Positions 26,289 through 36,994 of a stretch of DNA of 64,000 nt are shown here, piece after piece. How positions within the stretch are numbered: the stretch's first letter is position 1; each line of letters starts with the position of its first letter. A program made the translations under genes and the position numbers. Source of the stretch: Eledone cirrhosa (lineage: Eukaryota; Mollusca; Cephalopoda; Octopoda; Eledonidae); contig OZ024744.1 of the NCBI GenBank assembly GCA_964016885.1, forward strand, positions 74,854,998-74,918,997, given 5' to 3'. Under the pieces are notes generated by a model. The model did not search any database. It was not told the DNA's origin and saw only the letters and a list, made by a program, of their open reading frames with translations.

Positions 26289-26392
26289 CTCTAGTTATAT
26301 ATACATATATATATAACTCTCCCCTTTAACGGGGTCTTAAGTTGAGAGCAGCGATTGTTTGCTTAAACTTTAATCTGTTAATTTAATAAATA
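26191..26392. repeat. AT microsatellite plus partial ~115-bp module
   Basis: 26207-26310 is mainly (AT)n with interruptions. 26318-26391 is a partial copy of the repeated module (TTAACGGGGTCTTAAG... CTTAAACTTTAATCTGTTA) lying directly between the AT array and the Helitron end. Confidence 0.8.
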
Positions 26393-27116
26393 CTAGCAGA
26401 ATGGCCCGGCGTTGCTCGGGATTCTAAACATAGATTGGCATGTTTATCCCTCCTTTCTGAAACAGTTTCGTCGTATGTTCACCAATTGATGCAAAAGTCC
26501 TAATAAAAATTGAAGTCGCCTTGGGTGAATAGGCAAACAATTTTCCATTAAGATTTTCCAAAAGTATGTAATTAGGTTCCCTCTCTTTTTTGTTGTTGTT
26601 TTTGATGCTGTCGAGACTCACGTTTGTTTATATTTTGTTATTGTGTATGCAAAAATAACAGTACACGAATATATAATTATATATATATTAAAATAACAGA
26701 TTAAAATTTAAGCGAAGAATCGCTGATTTCACCCTTAACGAGATCTTCTGAAACTAAAAAATCAATCTGCGAACGCAGAAGTAAATATTTCGCAAAACGT
26801 TACACACTATACATATATATACAAACACTATATATACATATATACACACACAAACAGCTGATGTCATAATGTCGTAATGCAGACAGTCAGACATAGAGAC
26901 AGATATTATAAGGGCGCGACGTTGTAGCTATGTATCTGCCTAAAAAGATAGGCTAAGAGAGATGGAGAGATATCGCTAAATCGCCTAATGTGGTCCCTAG
27001 GGCATTGACAAATTTAACTATTTTTTGCTCAAAACACTCACACGGCCATAAGTATTACATGTGTATGTAAAGTTTGAAAAAACTCGGTTGGGGGGTTCTC
27101 GAGTTTTAGGGAGTCA
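26393..27116 (-). mobile_element. Non-autonomous Helitron, 5'-truncated (minus strand)
   Basis: Its 3' end is the reverse complement of ...CCCGAGCAACGCCGGGCCATTCTGCTAG, ending at 26393, with target base A (T on the element strand) at 26392. The interior follows the 16466-17309 element in reverse, including the ~115-bp module at 26690-26807 and an AT-rich centre. The 5' portion reaches GGTTCTCGAGTTTTAGGGAG and stops near 27116, about 40 bp short of the TC end, at a junction with unrelated sequence. It is non-coding. Confidence 0.85.
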
Positions 27117-27187
27117 GAGAGGTACTAGGGTTCTTATATATTTATCCTTATGGAGCCCTCTTTGGATTTTAGTCTTGACATTTAAAA

Positions 27188-30100
27188 AAATATATATATA
27201 TTTATTTGGTTCCTTTACCGGTTTCGCAGTACTTCTGTTTTTCAAAAGTAAAGTTGAGATGGAGGGTCTGTGGTTTTTCTCACATCTGGTTGGTCTTTGA
27301 ATGTTACTTGTTTTAGAGAAGTAATTTGATTGGTTGGTCAATAAGTATAATAAATTTAGCGCCAGTTCCCGTTACAAAATTCTTCAAACAAGGGGGCGGG
27401 TGCTCAGTTTGTTTTTTCATATTTGAAATACTGTGTTTGAATTACTTTTTACTTAAAAAGGGAGCTCACGAAGGCTTTTTCTAAAAAAATGTAATCTGAT
27501 TGGTTATAAATGAAATTATGGCTGCCACGTGAACAAGTTCATTAAATTTCGCGCCCGTATTTCGGAATTTGTTTTGTACTTAAAAAAAGGGGTTCACGAA
27601 GGCTTTTTCTAAAAAAATGTAATCTGATTGGTTATAAATGAAATTATGGCTGTCATGTGAACAAGTTCATTAAATTTCGCGCCCATATTTCGGAATTTGT
27701 TTTGTAGCCTTTTAGAGAATTGTATGACAATAAAAAAAGTGACTCACAAAGGCTTTTTTTTTTAAATGTAATTTATTGGTTATAAATGAAATTATGATTG
27801 TCACGTAAACAAGTTCCGCGCCCGTATTATTTATTTTGTAGCCATTTAGAGAATGTTATGACAAGCAAAAGAATGGTCAAGAGAAATGGGATGGGAGAAT
27901 TGTTATGGTTCAGTGAATATGGCTAGTTCGCTGGGGTGTCAGAGTTCAGATTTTCTATTGAAATAAAGAAAGTAGACATATGTATGTTTATTTGTGTGTT
28001 TGTGTGTCTGTGTGTGTATAGGAAGATGATTCTATTGGTAGAAATGGGGGAGGGAGTTGTGTGTGTGTGTATAGACCTTAAATTAAGACCAATTGTAGTG
28101 GGCCCACAATGTGAAACACAGACTGAGCAACTTCATAGACATACTACTAAAACCAATTCTCAAACACATACCAAGCCTTGTAAGAGACTATCTGGACCTC
28201 TTAAACCACCTCCCCAAACATGTCAACAACGATACAATTATTGTGTCTTTCGATATAGTGAATATCTACACAACGATCCCACACCAATACGGACTACAAG
28301 CAATAGGATTCTGGCTAGTGAAATATCCCAATGAGATACCTGACAGAATAGAAAAAATCTTCATCACCGTGGGATTAACATTTATTTTACAGAACAACTT
28401 TTTTGATTTCGATGGCAGTACACAAAAGCAAATATCGGGGACTGCGATGGGTACAAAAGCCGCTCCGACTTATGTCATGGCATACTTAGATGTCCAGATT
28501 TATGAACAGTCCAAATCAAAATACGGATTGAACTTCCACAAATATTTATCAGAGAATTGGAAACGCTACTTGGATGATTGTCTCATGCTTTGGTCCCACA
28601 CACTCGACCAACTGAATGATTTCAAACATTTAATAAACGGCATCAATCAGCACTTCCAATTCACAATGGAATACAGCCAAGATCAACTCCCATTTCTGGA
28701 CATCTTAATCTTAAACAAATAAAAAAAGACACAAATATTGAAACTGACATACACTACAAACCAATAGATTCCAAACAATACCTGCTATTCACCTCCAACC
28801 ATCCAAAGCACACGAAGACGAACATTCCTTTCAATCTAGCAAGAAGAATTTGCACAATTGTCTCCAATTATGAAAAGCGAAATAAAAGACTTCAAGAATT
28901 AAAGGAAATTCTACTCGAAAGACAGTACCCACCATTACTAATAAATAATGGAATAGAAAGGGCTAAAGTAATAGGCATTGATGAATTACGAAAACAGAAA
29001 CAAATTCAAGGTACGTTCAATATTCTATCATATCTCAACACACAACCCAAGAAATGCCGAAATTTACAACACTATTCACAAGAACATTCCACTACTGAAA
29101 CAAGACCCAGGAATGAAAAAATCCCTTGAAACACAAAATAATCAAAAGCAAAAGGCAACTGAAATCACTGAAAACATTACTCACCAATGCCAAATAACCT
29201 ACCACAAACCCACAAACAACTGTCAAAAAATGTGGTCGCTCTAATTGTGGAACCTGCACTCACCTCATTGAAGGCAACACGTATATATTTAAATCAGGAC
29301 AAAATTCTGCTGTAAAAAATCAATTCACTTGCTCATCAAAAAATGTAAAGGATGCAATGAAGATTATATAGGACAAACTAAACTCACACTCAGAAATAGA
29401 ATGACAATTCATCGCCAACAATTACGAGATCCAACCACGAGACAGATACCACTAAGCGCATATCTAGACATTTGCGCAAGTAATAAGACACCCAAATTCC
29501 AAGTCTTCCCATTTTACCCTTGCGCTGACAATACAACAGAACAAATACGAATAAATAAGGAAAATATGTTTATTCAAACATATAGACCAGCATTAAATAT
29601 GGTTTAATATACATTATGTCAGCACCATAACATACTAACCATCCAAACAGACACATACCCACACACATAACACCTTCTACTTTAGAAAATAAAAACCCGA
29701 ACCAAATAAACCTTAACATACGTTTGCGCTGACAATACAACAGAACAAATACGAATAAGTAATGAAAATATGTTCATTCAAAAATATTCCTACTAACGGA
29801 ATCATTTCCCTACACACACACACAAAATATATATTGACTTCATCATAACATGCTAACCATACTCCCACACACACATAACACCCATACCCCCCCCCCCCCC
29901 ACACACACAACTCCCTCCCCCCAGTTCTACTAATAGAATCACTTTCCTACACACACACACACACACACAAAATATATATATTCTCTCCATCTTAACATAC
30001 TCCCCCACACACACACATAACACCCATATACACACACACACAACTCCCTCCCCCATTTCTACCAATAGAATCATGTTCCTATACACACACACAGACACAC

Positions 30101-30922
30101 GAACACACAAATAAACATACATATGTCTACTTTCTTTATTTCAATAGAAAATCTGAACTCTGACACCCCAGCGAACTAGCCATATTCACTGAACCAGAAC
30201 AATTCTCCTATCCCATTTCTCTTGACCATTCTCTAAATGGCTACACAATAAATAATACGGGCGCGGAACTTGTTCACGTGACAGTCATAATTTCATTAAT
30301 AACCAATCAAATTACATTTTTTAAAAAAGCCCTCGTGAGCCACTTTTTTTTATTCTCATAAAATTCTCTAAAAGACTACAAAACAAATTCCGAAATACGG
30401 GCGCGAAATTTAATGAACTTGTTCACATGACAGCATAATTTCATTTATAAACAATCAGATTACATTTTTTAGAAAAAGCCTTCGTGAGCCCCTTTTTTTA
30501 AGTACAAAACAAATTCCGAAATACGGGCGCGAAATTTAATGAACTTGTTCACGTGACAGCCATAATTTCATTTTAACCAATCAGATTACATTTTTTTAGA
30601 AAAAGCCTTCGTGAGCCCCTTTTTTAAGTAAAAAGTAATTCAAACACTCATATATCAAGAAACAACGTAAGCACCCCCCCCCCTTGTTTGAAGAACTTTG
30701 TAACGCGAACTGGCGTGAATTTTATTATACTGATTGACCAACCAATCAAATTACTTCTCTAAAAACCTGGCGTTTCGAGCCACTTTTTTCCATATAATAC
30801 AAATAACATTCAAAGACAAACCAGATGTGAGAAAAACCACAGACCCACCATCTCAACTCTACTTTTGAAAAGCAGAAGAACTCCGAACCCGGTAAAGGAA
30901 CCAAATAAATATATATATATTT
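27188..30922 (+). mobile_element. Penelope-like element with ~0.9-kb inverted terminal repeats
   Basis: 27188-28072 and 30033-30922 are long reverse-complement arms, readable from AAATATATATATATTTATTTGG at the outside to the GAAATGGGGGAGGGAGTTGTG block inside. Each arm carries three diverged tandem units of ~115-125 bp around CACGAAGGCTTTTTCTAAAA and GATTGGTTATAAATGAAATT. Between the arms lies a plus-strand PLE coding region (28100-29607) and a CACA-rich 3' region with repeated TCTACCAATAGAATCA pieces. Inverted terminal arms are known for PLEs. Confidence 0.85.
28100..29607 (+). pseudogene. PLE RT and GIY-YIG pseudogene
   Basis: 28111-28722 is RT. Motif A is IVSFDIVNIYTTIP. Motif B region is GTAMGTKAAPTYVMAYLD. 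Motif C is RYLDDCLMLW (YLDD). The following LPFLDILI is the usual strand after it. A frameshift near 28715 moves the reading to another frame (HYKPIDSKQYLLFTSNHPKH), another occurs near 28980 (STHNPRNAEIYNTIHKNIPL), and 29329-29607 restores the nuclease: LIKKCKGC then EDYIGQTKLTLRNRMTIHRQ and a final ENMFIQTYRPALNMV. The order RT, linker, GIY-YIG is that of endonuclease-bearing PLEs. The N-terminal part upstream of motif A is lost. Catalytic Asp residues are kept, but the frameshifts disable the protein. Confidence 0.88.
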
Positions 30923-31081
30923 GGAGGAGGTTATAGTTCACTTGAAGCATTGTGTAATGAGGTATAAACGTTAGAATATGTGTAATAAGGCCAAGACAAT
31001 GCAGATATGGACATAGAAAAAAGAATGCAATAGTGGAAGATATTGATGTGAATTCGTCTTTCACCTTGAATTTATTTAAAT
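30923..31081. other. Short spacer, probably 3' UTR of the next PLE
   Basis: No coding sequence recognised. It precedes the hammerhead-like motif at 31082 and may be the outer 3' UTR of the minus-strand PLE. Confidence 0.4.
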
Positions 31082-31120
31082 GTCCTTAATTTTCGAGATA
31101 ATATCTCTTCTTCGGAGGGA
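31082..31120 (-). ncRNA. Hammerhead-like motif, PLE 3' region
   Basis: Minus strand: UCCCU, CCGAAGA (CUGANGA with one U-to-C change), one base, stem II GAGAU/AUCUC (5 perfect pairs, 3-nt loop), GAAA, AU, UA, AGGAC. CCU and AGG can pair as stem I (3 pairs). It has the same geometry as the other PLE-linked motifs although the PLE family differs. One core base is off. Confidence 0.45.
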
Positions 31121-31520
31121 AGTAAAGGTCTCAGACCAGCGTCTTTAAATCTCTAATGAAGCCATGCTGACCGGAAATAGTATAGAGTATCTGTTCTAAC
31201 TTTAATATCAAAGAATTAAAATTAGGTGGATAAAGAGTAGTCTCCCTTTAAGAGGGGTTTGTTTATGTTTTGTTTTTGTTTTTGTATTGTTTTTTTTAAT
31301 TTTAAATGCGTGCCTGTATATGTGTGTGGGAGAATGCATGAAGGTGTAGGTATGTGGGTGTGTGTGTGTGAGTGTGGGAAGATAGGTCTAATCGTAAAAG
31401 TGGGGGGTAGGTGTTATCTGGTGTTAGAACTGGTTTTGTGTGTGTATGTGTGAGAAAGAATAAGTGGAGGTGTGCGCGTGCGTGTGTGTGGGGTGTGTAA
31501 AAATGGGGCTAGAGGCCCTA
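31121..31520 (-). other. 3' UTR-like region of the PLE
   Basis: Lies between the GIY-YIG stop and the hammerhead-like motif. GT-rich on the plus strand (31300-31500). No other gene seen. Confidence 0.4.
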
Positions 31521-33028
31521 TCAGGTTATAAATTGGGTGTTCAGCTCTAGTCTATTATTGATTGGTGGATGTGTTCTATCTATAATGAGTGCTTCCTTGA
31601 TTCTAAGATTGCCGAGGTTTCTTTCCTTAGTTTCTATCCTAACTGTTATGTTTTTATCGGTGTTTTTGCATTTAACTAGGTGTTTCTTAAATGAGGAAGC
31701 GTTAGTATTGAGGTGTTCTTTTATTCTTATGTGGAGTGGTCTGGTGGTGCTACCTACGTAGAAGTTGTTGCATTTGTCACACTCTAGTCTGTAGACTACG
31801 TAAGCCTGGTGGCATAGGTCTGTCTCGTTGATGGGGCAGTTGGCTAGTCTGCAGCAGTTGTCATGTTTGGTGGAGTGTCTCTTAGCCAGCCGTCCGCGCA
31901 AAGAAGGACCCGAATGGGCCAGTTGAATATCCAGACCCTCTCGTCTGATGGCTCTGCGGATGGCTGTTGTTGTTTCTTCACTGAAGTGTGGGAGCTTCAG
32001 GAAGCAAGTGTTAGTGCCTCGGGTGTGGTGTCCTCTGTTCTTTCTGGCACGGTTTGTGGTGGATGTCGTGTATCCGTTCAGTTTGAGTACTTCCAGGAAA
32101 TGTGTGGTGTGTGTGTCTCGGTCTCTGGCGTCGGTGCATTTGTTCTTGATACGTGCCAGTTTGTTCTTTATGTATCCGAACTTGGCACCGAGTGGGAGGG
32201 CCGATCTGAAATGTACGAACAGGTCCCTGTTGGCGGATTTTTTATAGAAGCAGGTGTGGATGTTGCCTTCCTCTGTTACCCAGAGTTGGAAGTCCAGCAG
32301 GGAAAGGGATCCGCGGTCATCGGGGTGTTCCATGCTGAACTTTATACTGGCGTCCATGCTGGAGAATGTTGTGTATAATTTCTCTGCCTTCTCACGGGAT
32401 GATGTAAGGATGAGTATGTCATCTACATATCGGGTGAAGAAGGCATGGGAATGGCAGGTGTTGAGGGCTCGGCATTCTAGCTGGTTCATGTAAGTGATGG
32501 CCAGCAGGCCCGAGAGGCTGGATCCCATGGGTAATCCTGTTGTCTGTCTGTATGTGAGGTGGTGGAAGGTGAAGTACGTGTTGTCTACTGTGAAGGACAA
32601 AAGTTGGTGTATGTCCGTCGGGTGGAGGCCGTAGCAGTGGATGTTCTCTGCGACCACGCAGTCCGTCAATAAATCGACAGCTGGGTGAGCGGGGACTGTA
32701 GTGTAGAGGGAGACAACGTCGAGGCTAAAAGCGTATTTATTAAGTTTAAGTTGTTCTGGCTGGAGTTGGTGTAATCTACGTATAACTTCGTCGGAGCTAC
32801 TGACATGTTCGGGGAAGGTGGAGAGTAGAGGCTTGAGGACCTGGGAGAGAAGCCAGGAAATTTTGTACAGGGGTCCTTCTATGCTAGAGACGATGGGTCT
32901 TATATGCGTCTTAGTGCTATTCTTGTGGGTCTTGATGAGCTGGTAGAAAGTGGGCAGTCTGCTATTTCTAGTGGTGTAGTTGAGTTTAATTTTATTCGGG
33001 AGTTGTCTTCTCCTACAGATATCGAACC
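31521..33028 (-). pseudogene. PLE RT and GIY-YIG protein, long open frame, N-terminally truncated
   Basis: One frame stays open from about 33028 to the stop at 31521 (about 500 residues) without an in-frame ATG near the start. It enters at the fingers (WFDICRRRQLPNKIKLNYTT, LPTFYQLIKTHKN, RPIVSSIEGPLYKI). Motif A is AFSLDVVSLYTTVP. Motif B is TTGLPMGSSLSGLLAITYMN. Motif C is TRYVDDILIL (YVDD). SLLDFQLWV follows. The linker has a Cys-rich stretch, CCRLANCPINETDLC. The nuclease shows AYVVYRLEC, NNFYVGSTTRPLHIRIKEH and LRIKEALIIDRTHPPINNRL. The catalytic residues of both domains are present, so this is the best-preserved PLE frame here, but the N-terminus is replaced by an AT array at 33029-33060. 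Confidence 0.9.
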
Positions 33029-33143
33029 ATATATATATTTTTTTTAAAATAAGACTCCAGTTGCATTTTCGATTTCATCTTTTTTTCTTTATACTTTCAC
33101 TCGTGACACCTCGGTTATTTTTCATTTTGTAAAAAAACCTTAC

Positions 33144-33203
<60 letters not shown>
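33029..33203. other. AT-rich spacer with (AT)n array
   Basis: A short AT run beside the PLE end, non-repetitive sequence, then (AT)n at 33150-33203. No gene seen. Confidence 0.7.
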
Positions 33204-33206
<3 letters not shown>

Positions 33207-33397
33207 GAAGGAAATGTGGTAAGGAACCAGATGGACCATAACGCACCAAATTACTCAATACTTAGGTTAGTAGAGTGGGTAATGGGAACGAGTGGGACAC
33301 CAACGGCTGAGCTCAAGCCGTTTCGACGGCTAATTCTGGACAGAATTAGCCGTCGAAACGGCTTGAGCTCACCCGTTGGGGGCCCACTCGTTCCTAT
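33204..33397. repeat. Palindromic repeat unit (X-Y'-Y)
   Basis: 33204-33275 (X) and the following ~60 bp (Y', then Y) match the unit at 37945-38074. At the centre, 33309-33337 and 33342-33370 are 29-bp inverted arms with no mismatch (GAGCTCAAGCCGTTTCGACG against its complement) and a short spacer around 33338-33341. Less perfect complementarity continues outwards to the ACGAGTGGG/CCCACTCGT blocks. The unit abuts (AT)n on its left and the truncated PLE on its right. Confidence 0.85.
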
Positions 33398-33840
33398 TAC
33401 CAGGTACCTCCGTAAAAACACTTATTAGCAAGACATACCCTTTTCAAAGACCCTCATGTATAGATAAGAAATGTATAACCTGTAAAATAAGCCCCCATAT
33501 TAACTGTAAAACTAGAAACGTAGTTTATAGCATAAGATGTACTGAAGGACAATGTAGAGACAAAAATATAGTGTACATAGGTGAGACAGCTCGTAGTGTA
33601 GGGGAACGGATAAATGAACACTGGCGAGACCTTCAAGATAGTAAAGAATCATCTGTACTCTACCAACATGCTAAAATAGAACACAAGGGTAAATTAGAGA
33701 ACATAGAAATAAAAATAGAATCTACACACAGAAAAGACGCAATGTTTAGACAAATTACAGAGGCAATAAACATAAAAGAATTACAACCAAAATTAAATAG
33801 AAAATATGAGTGGAACAGCAACATCACAACTTACAATTAA
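33398..33840 (+). pseudogene. PLE GIY-YIG endonuclease fragment
   Basis: An open frame starting abruptly at PGTSVKTLISKTYPF, the position where the related 24.9-kb copy has PGTNIKSMISKTYPF. It continues through CITCKISPHINC, NVVYSIRC, IVYIGETARS, the conserved Arg (VGERINEHW) and INIKELQPKLNRKYEW to a stop. The domain looks intact, but everything N-terminal to it (linker and RT) is missing; the junction with the palindromic repeat is sharp. About 64% identical by eye to the 24.9-kb copy, so they belong to related PLE families. Confidence 0.88.
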
Positions 33841-34290
33841 GGACAAAATGAAAACACACACTCACATAGAACAAACAACCAACCAGTAACATGTAAATAA
33901 ACAAATAAATAAATGAACATAAACACACACAGACACCCGGATGTGGCGCATGCGCAGACTGAGCACACAACACACACACAGAAACAAAATGGCATAGGAC
34001 AGAACAAAGGAGAGGCACAGAAACAAAGAAAGGAATCCTCAGTCACTGAAGAGGTCACGGAGTGTGTGACGAAAGAATTATGACAATATATAAACAACTA
34101 TCTGGTTGTGGAACCAATCAACCAACCAGAAATTTATAAATTTATAAATTTATAATAAATTTATTATAATAAATTGAAGTGAAAGCAACTGGTGCGTGTG
34201 TTTCTCATTGGCAACATGACCCTCCCAAAGTATAACAATATCGGTTTCAACACACGATCTCAGATAAAGAATCTTGCTAAACAAACTCAG
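33841..34290 (+). other. PLE 3' UTR with terminal repeats
   Basis: Follows the GIY-YIG stop. It contains a hammerhead-like motif (34042-34084), a TATAAATTTATAAATTTA repeat run (34130-34170) and a terminal block GGTGCGTGTGTTTCTCATTG then GCAACATGACCCTCCCAAAG. A similar block occurs at 45136-45190 and, less clearly, in reverse at 24342-24420. It ends at the AT array starting near 34297. Confidence 0.6.
34042..34084 (+). ncRNA. Hammerhead-like motif, PLE 3' UTR
   Basis: GUCA, core CUGAAGA, one base, stem II GUCAC/GUGAC (5 perfect pairs, 7-nt loop), GAAA, GAAU, UA, UGAC. GUCA/UGAC gives a 4-bp stem I, and the UA just before UGAC is the expected cleavage site. Stem III would be a single A-U pair. 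All invariant core bases are present. One extra base before stem II is shared with the other PLE-linked motifs. Confidence 0.6.
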
Positions 34291-34592
<302 letters not shown>

Positions 34593-34623
34593 CAACTGGA
34601 GGAAGACAGGAAGACGTTACTTT

Positions 34624-34908
34624 GGTTCGTGGAAACGTTCCCTGGCAAAGAACTGGAAAAAACGAATATAATACGTCATTAATAGGAGCGGTGAAAAACA
34701 TTTACACGCAAAGACAGGACCACGTTTATGGTATAAAAGAAGTCGTAGACTAATGTTCTCTTAGGTGGTTCATAGAGACGTTCTCTGGCGATGAACGGAA
34801 AAAAACAAAGATAATACGTCATATGTGGAGCGTGGAGAACAATTGCACGCAAAGACAAAACCACGTAAATGGTATAGCTGAAGTCGTAGACTAAAATTCT
34901 AACTAGGA
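34624..34908. repeat. Diverged tandem duplication, 143-bp period
   Basis: Two units start GGTTCGTGGAAACGTTCCCTGG (34624) and GGTTCATAGAGACGTTCTCTGG (34767). They share ATAATACGTCAT, CACGCAAAGACA, ACCACGT and AAGTCGTAGACTAA. They do not look coding. Origin unknown; it could be a repeat from an unrecognised element. Confidence 0.8.
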
Positions 34909-35062
34909 AACCGAATGATTCTCGTCTTCAGAGTTACGAATAAAGTAAATAAAATACAGAGGTAAATGAAATGAAATAAATACATACGCGCTTCTATATA
35001 CGTACATACACAAGCATACGCGAAAACACTCGCCATAGGTATACAAAACCACGCACATATAA

Positions 35063-35142
<80 letters not shown>

Positions 35143-35450
35143 ATACGAATAAATAAATATTTGAATAAACGTATATAAATAAATAAATACGTATATAACA
35201 AGCGCACTCACATATCTACATGTAAATACACAAATGTTCGGAGACGTATGTCAACCAAAACATGAAGTACACATACACACACCCAACATACGTACGAACC
35301 CGCACACTCACACAAACGGAAAACTCCCGTATACACATAACCAAAAGCATATGTACCAGAATATATAAAAATATACGCCATAAAATATACGATCAAATAT
35401 ACATACGAGAAAGTATACGTACCTTCACAAAACATACAGGTAATATAAAT
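34909..35450. other. Spacer with (GT)n array
   Basis: 35066-35136 is a (GT)n array. The rest is AAATA/ACATA-rich sequence with no recognisable gene. Confidence 0.7.
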
Positions 35451-35705
35451 TTACCTATGCAAATAAGTAATACAGGAAAGTTTTTTGCAATCTATGTTTA
35501 CAAGCCGAATTTCCACAGATTTTTTGTTTAAGATGTGGTCTGTGGCGTAGAGTATTTCCAGGGCCTCAGCGGCGCAGAGGTCATATGGTCTTTTATTTCC
35601 GTTATACGATCTAGCCCTAGCTAGGATCTCCCAGTGTAACTTATATTGGGTGTGGTTGTCTTTTAGACTCCAGATATAAGCTGAAAGTGACGTCATATTC
35701 TTCTT
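35451..35705 (-). pseudogene. PLE-type GIY-YIG C-terminal fragment
   Basis: Minus-strand frame: LSAYIWSLKDNHTQYKLHWE, ILARARSYNGNKRPYDLCAA, EALEILYATDHILNKKS. I know the pattern LSxYIWxLKD... W.IL.RA..Y....+.C.LC..E...I from the end of GIY-YIG domains in some PLE-like proteins. The catalytic GIY and YIG strands are absent, so only the last part remains. The final residues are replaced by unrelated sequence. Family assignment is tentative. Confidence 0.5.
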
Positions 35706-35711
35706 AGAGTG

Positions 35712-35965
35712 TAACTAAAAGAATGGGTATGCATGTAAAGACGCTGCTTGAATCTATTTCTTCAAATTTATTATTATTATTACTATTGGCAGTATTGGTG
35801 GAGGGTCAGACATGCTTTCCAGCGTAGTTACGTCCCTTTACGATCTGAGTTCAAATCCCGCCGAGGTTAACTTTGCCTTTCATCCTTACAGGGTCGATAC
35901 AATAAAGTACCAGTAATGCAATGGGTAATTGCTGGCCTTGTGCCAAAAGTAGAAACAATTATTAC

Positions 35966-36038
<73 letters not shown>

Positions 36039-36146
36039 TTATCTATTTTAGGCACAAGGCCAGCAATTATTATAGTAATAATAATAATAAATGTGAAGAA
36101 ATAGATTCAAGCAGCGTCTTTACATGCATACCCATTCTTTTCGTTA
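35712..36146. repeat. Fold-back repeat with a nested SINE
   Basis: The arms 35712-35786 and about 36072-36146 are reverse complements (AAAGAATGGGTATGCATGTA / TACATGCATACCCATTCTTT and neighbouring bases). The right arm also carries an inverted SINE tail scrap (GGCACAAGGCCAGCAATTAT, 36050-36069). Between the arms are a plus-strand SINE and an AT array. Confidence 0.85.
35776..35968 (+). mobile_element. tRNA-derived SINE with 11-bp target-site duplication
   Basis: Flanked by ATTATTACTAT at 35776-35786 and 35958-35968. The body has GAGTTCAAATCCCGCCGAGG, which includes a B-box-like GGTTCAAATCC-type core, then the GGGTCGATACAATAAAG block and the tail TTGCTGGCCTTGTGCC. Same family as the copies at 5426 and 36995. 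Confidence 0.9.
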
Positions 36147-36632
36147 CCCATATATGTATATATATACAAACACACAGAAGAAATTGGCAAGCAGTTAGAC
36201 AGCGGGTGGGAGAAAAATGAAAAAAAAAAACATTCTAAAATAGAATAATGAATTACTGAAAGAAATGTGTGAATGATAGTCTGGCTGAATGACTGAATAA
36301 TATGAAGTGAGAAAGGGGAAAATCACTTACAGCCAAATCAATAAAAAAAAAAGATGATTGTACAATAGGAGGCAGGCAGATTTTCACCGGAAGTTTATAA
36401 ATTATAACGGCTGGGGCGAAAAGATAAGAAATTGGACAACGGTAGCAAAAGAAAGATAACTCAGATGATTATGCACTCATCATACATATATACATGTGTG
36501 TGTGCATATATGTATATATATATATTACATATACATTTAATATGTATATATATATGTATATATACATATATATCTATATATATATATGTATATATATATA
36601 TATAATTATATAAATATATATATATATATTTC

Positions 36633-36667
<35 letters not shown>

Positions 36668-36994
36668 TATGTATATGTATATATATATACATTATATGCA
36701 TACGTATATATAAATATATACACAGAATGACAGTCTGACATACACACTGAAACACACACAGAAGACGAGTTCCCACCACTAACACCACGACGACCAACAC
36801 CACCACGCCCACAATAACCACCACTACTACCACCACAACCACAACCACCACCACCACCATCACAAGATTTTATGTCGTTTCTTATATCTTTATTCTCTCG
36901 ACATCTCTATCATTAAGTTTCTCTTTACCAATACTTTATTTCTCTCTCTCTCTTCTCTCTCACCCTCTCACTCTCTCCTTTTCTAATACAATTA
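36147..36994. other. AT-rich microsatellite spacer
   Basis: 36480-36725 is a dense mosaic of TA, CATA and TATG repeats. 36775-36868 is an (ACC/CAC)-rich trinucleotide stretch. 36940-36980 is CT-rich. No gene seen. Confidence 0.7.

Noticed and set aside
27188..30922. Hammerhead motif in the large PLE with inverted arms
   Set aside because: I looked in both arms and the 3' region; CTGATTG near the subrepeats lacks the GA of the core and has no matching GAAA at the right distance.
35776..35968. tRNA gene
   Set aside because: The B-box-like sequence belongs to a SINE head; tail, target duplication and multiple copies show a retroposon, not a folded tRNA.
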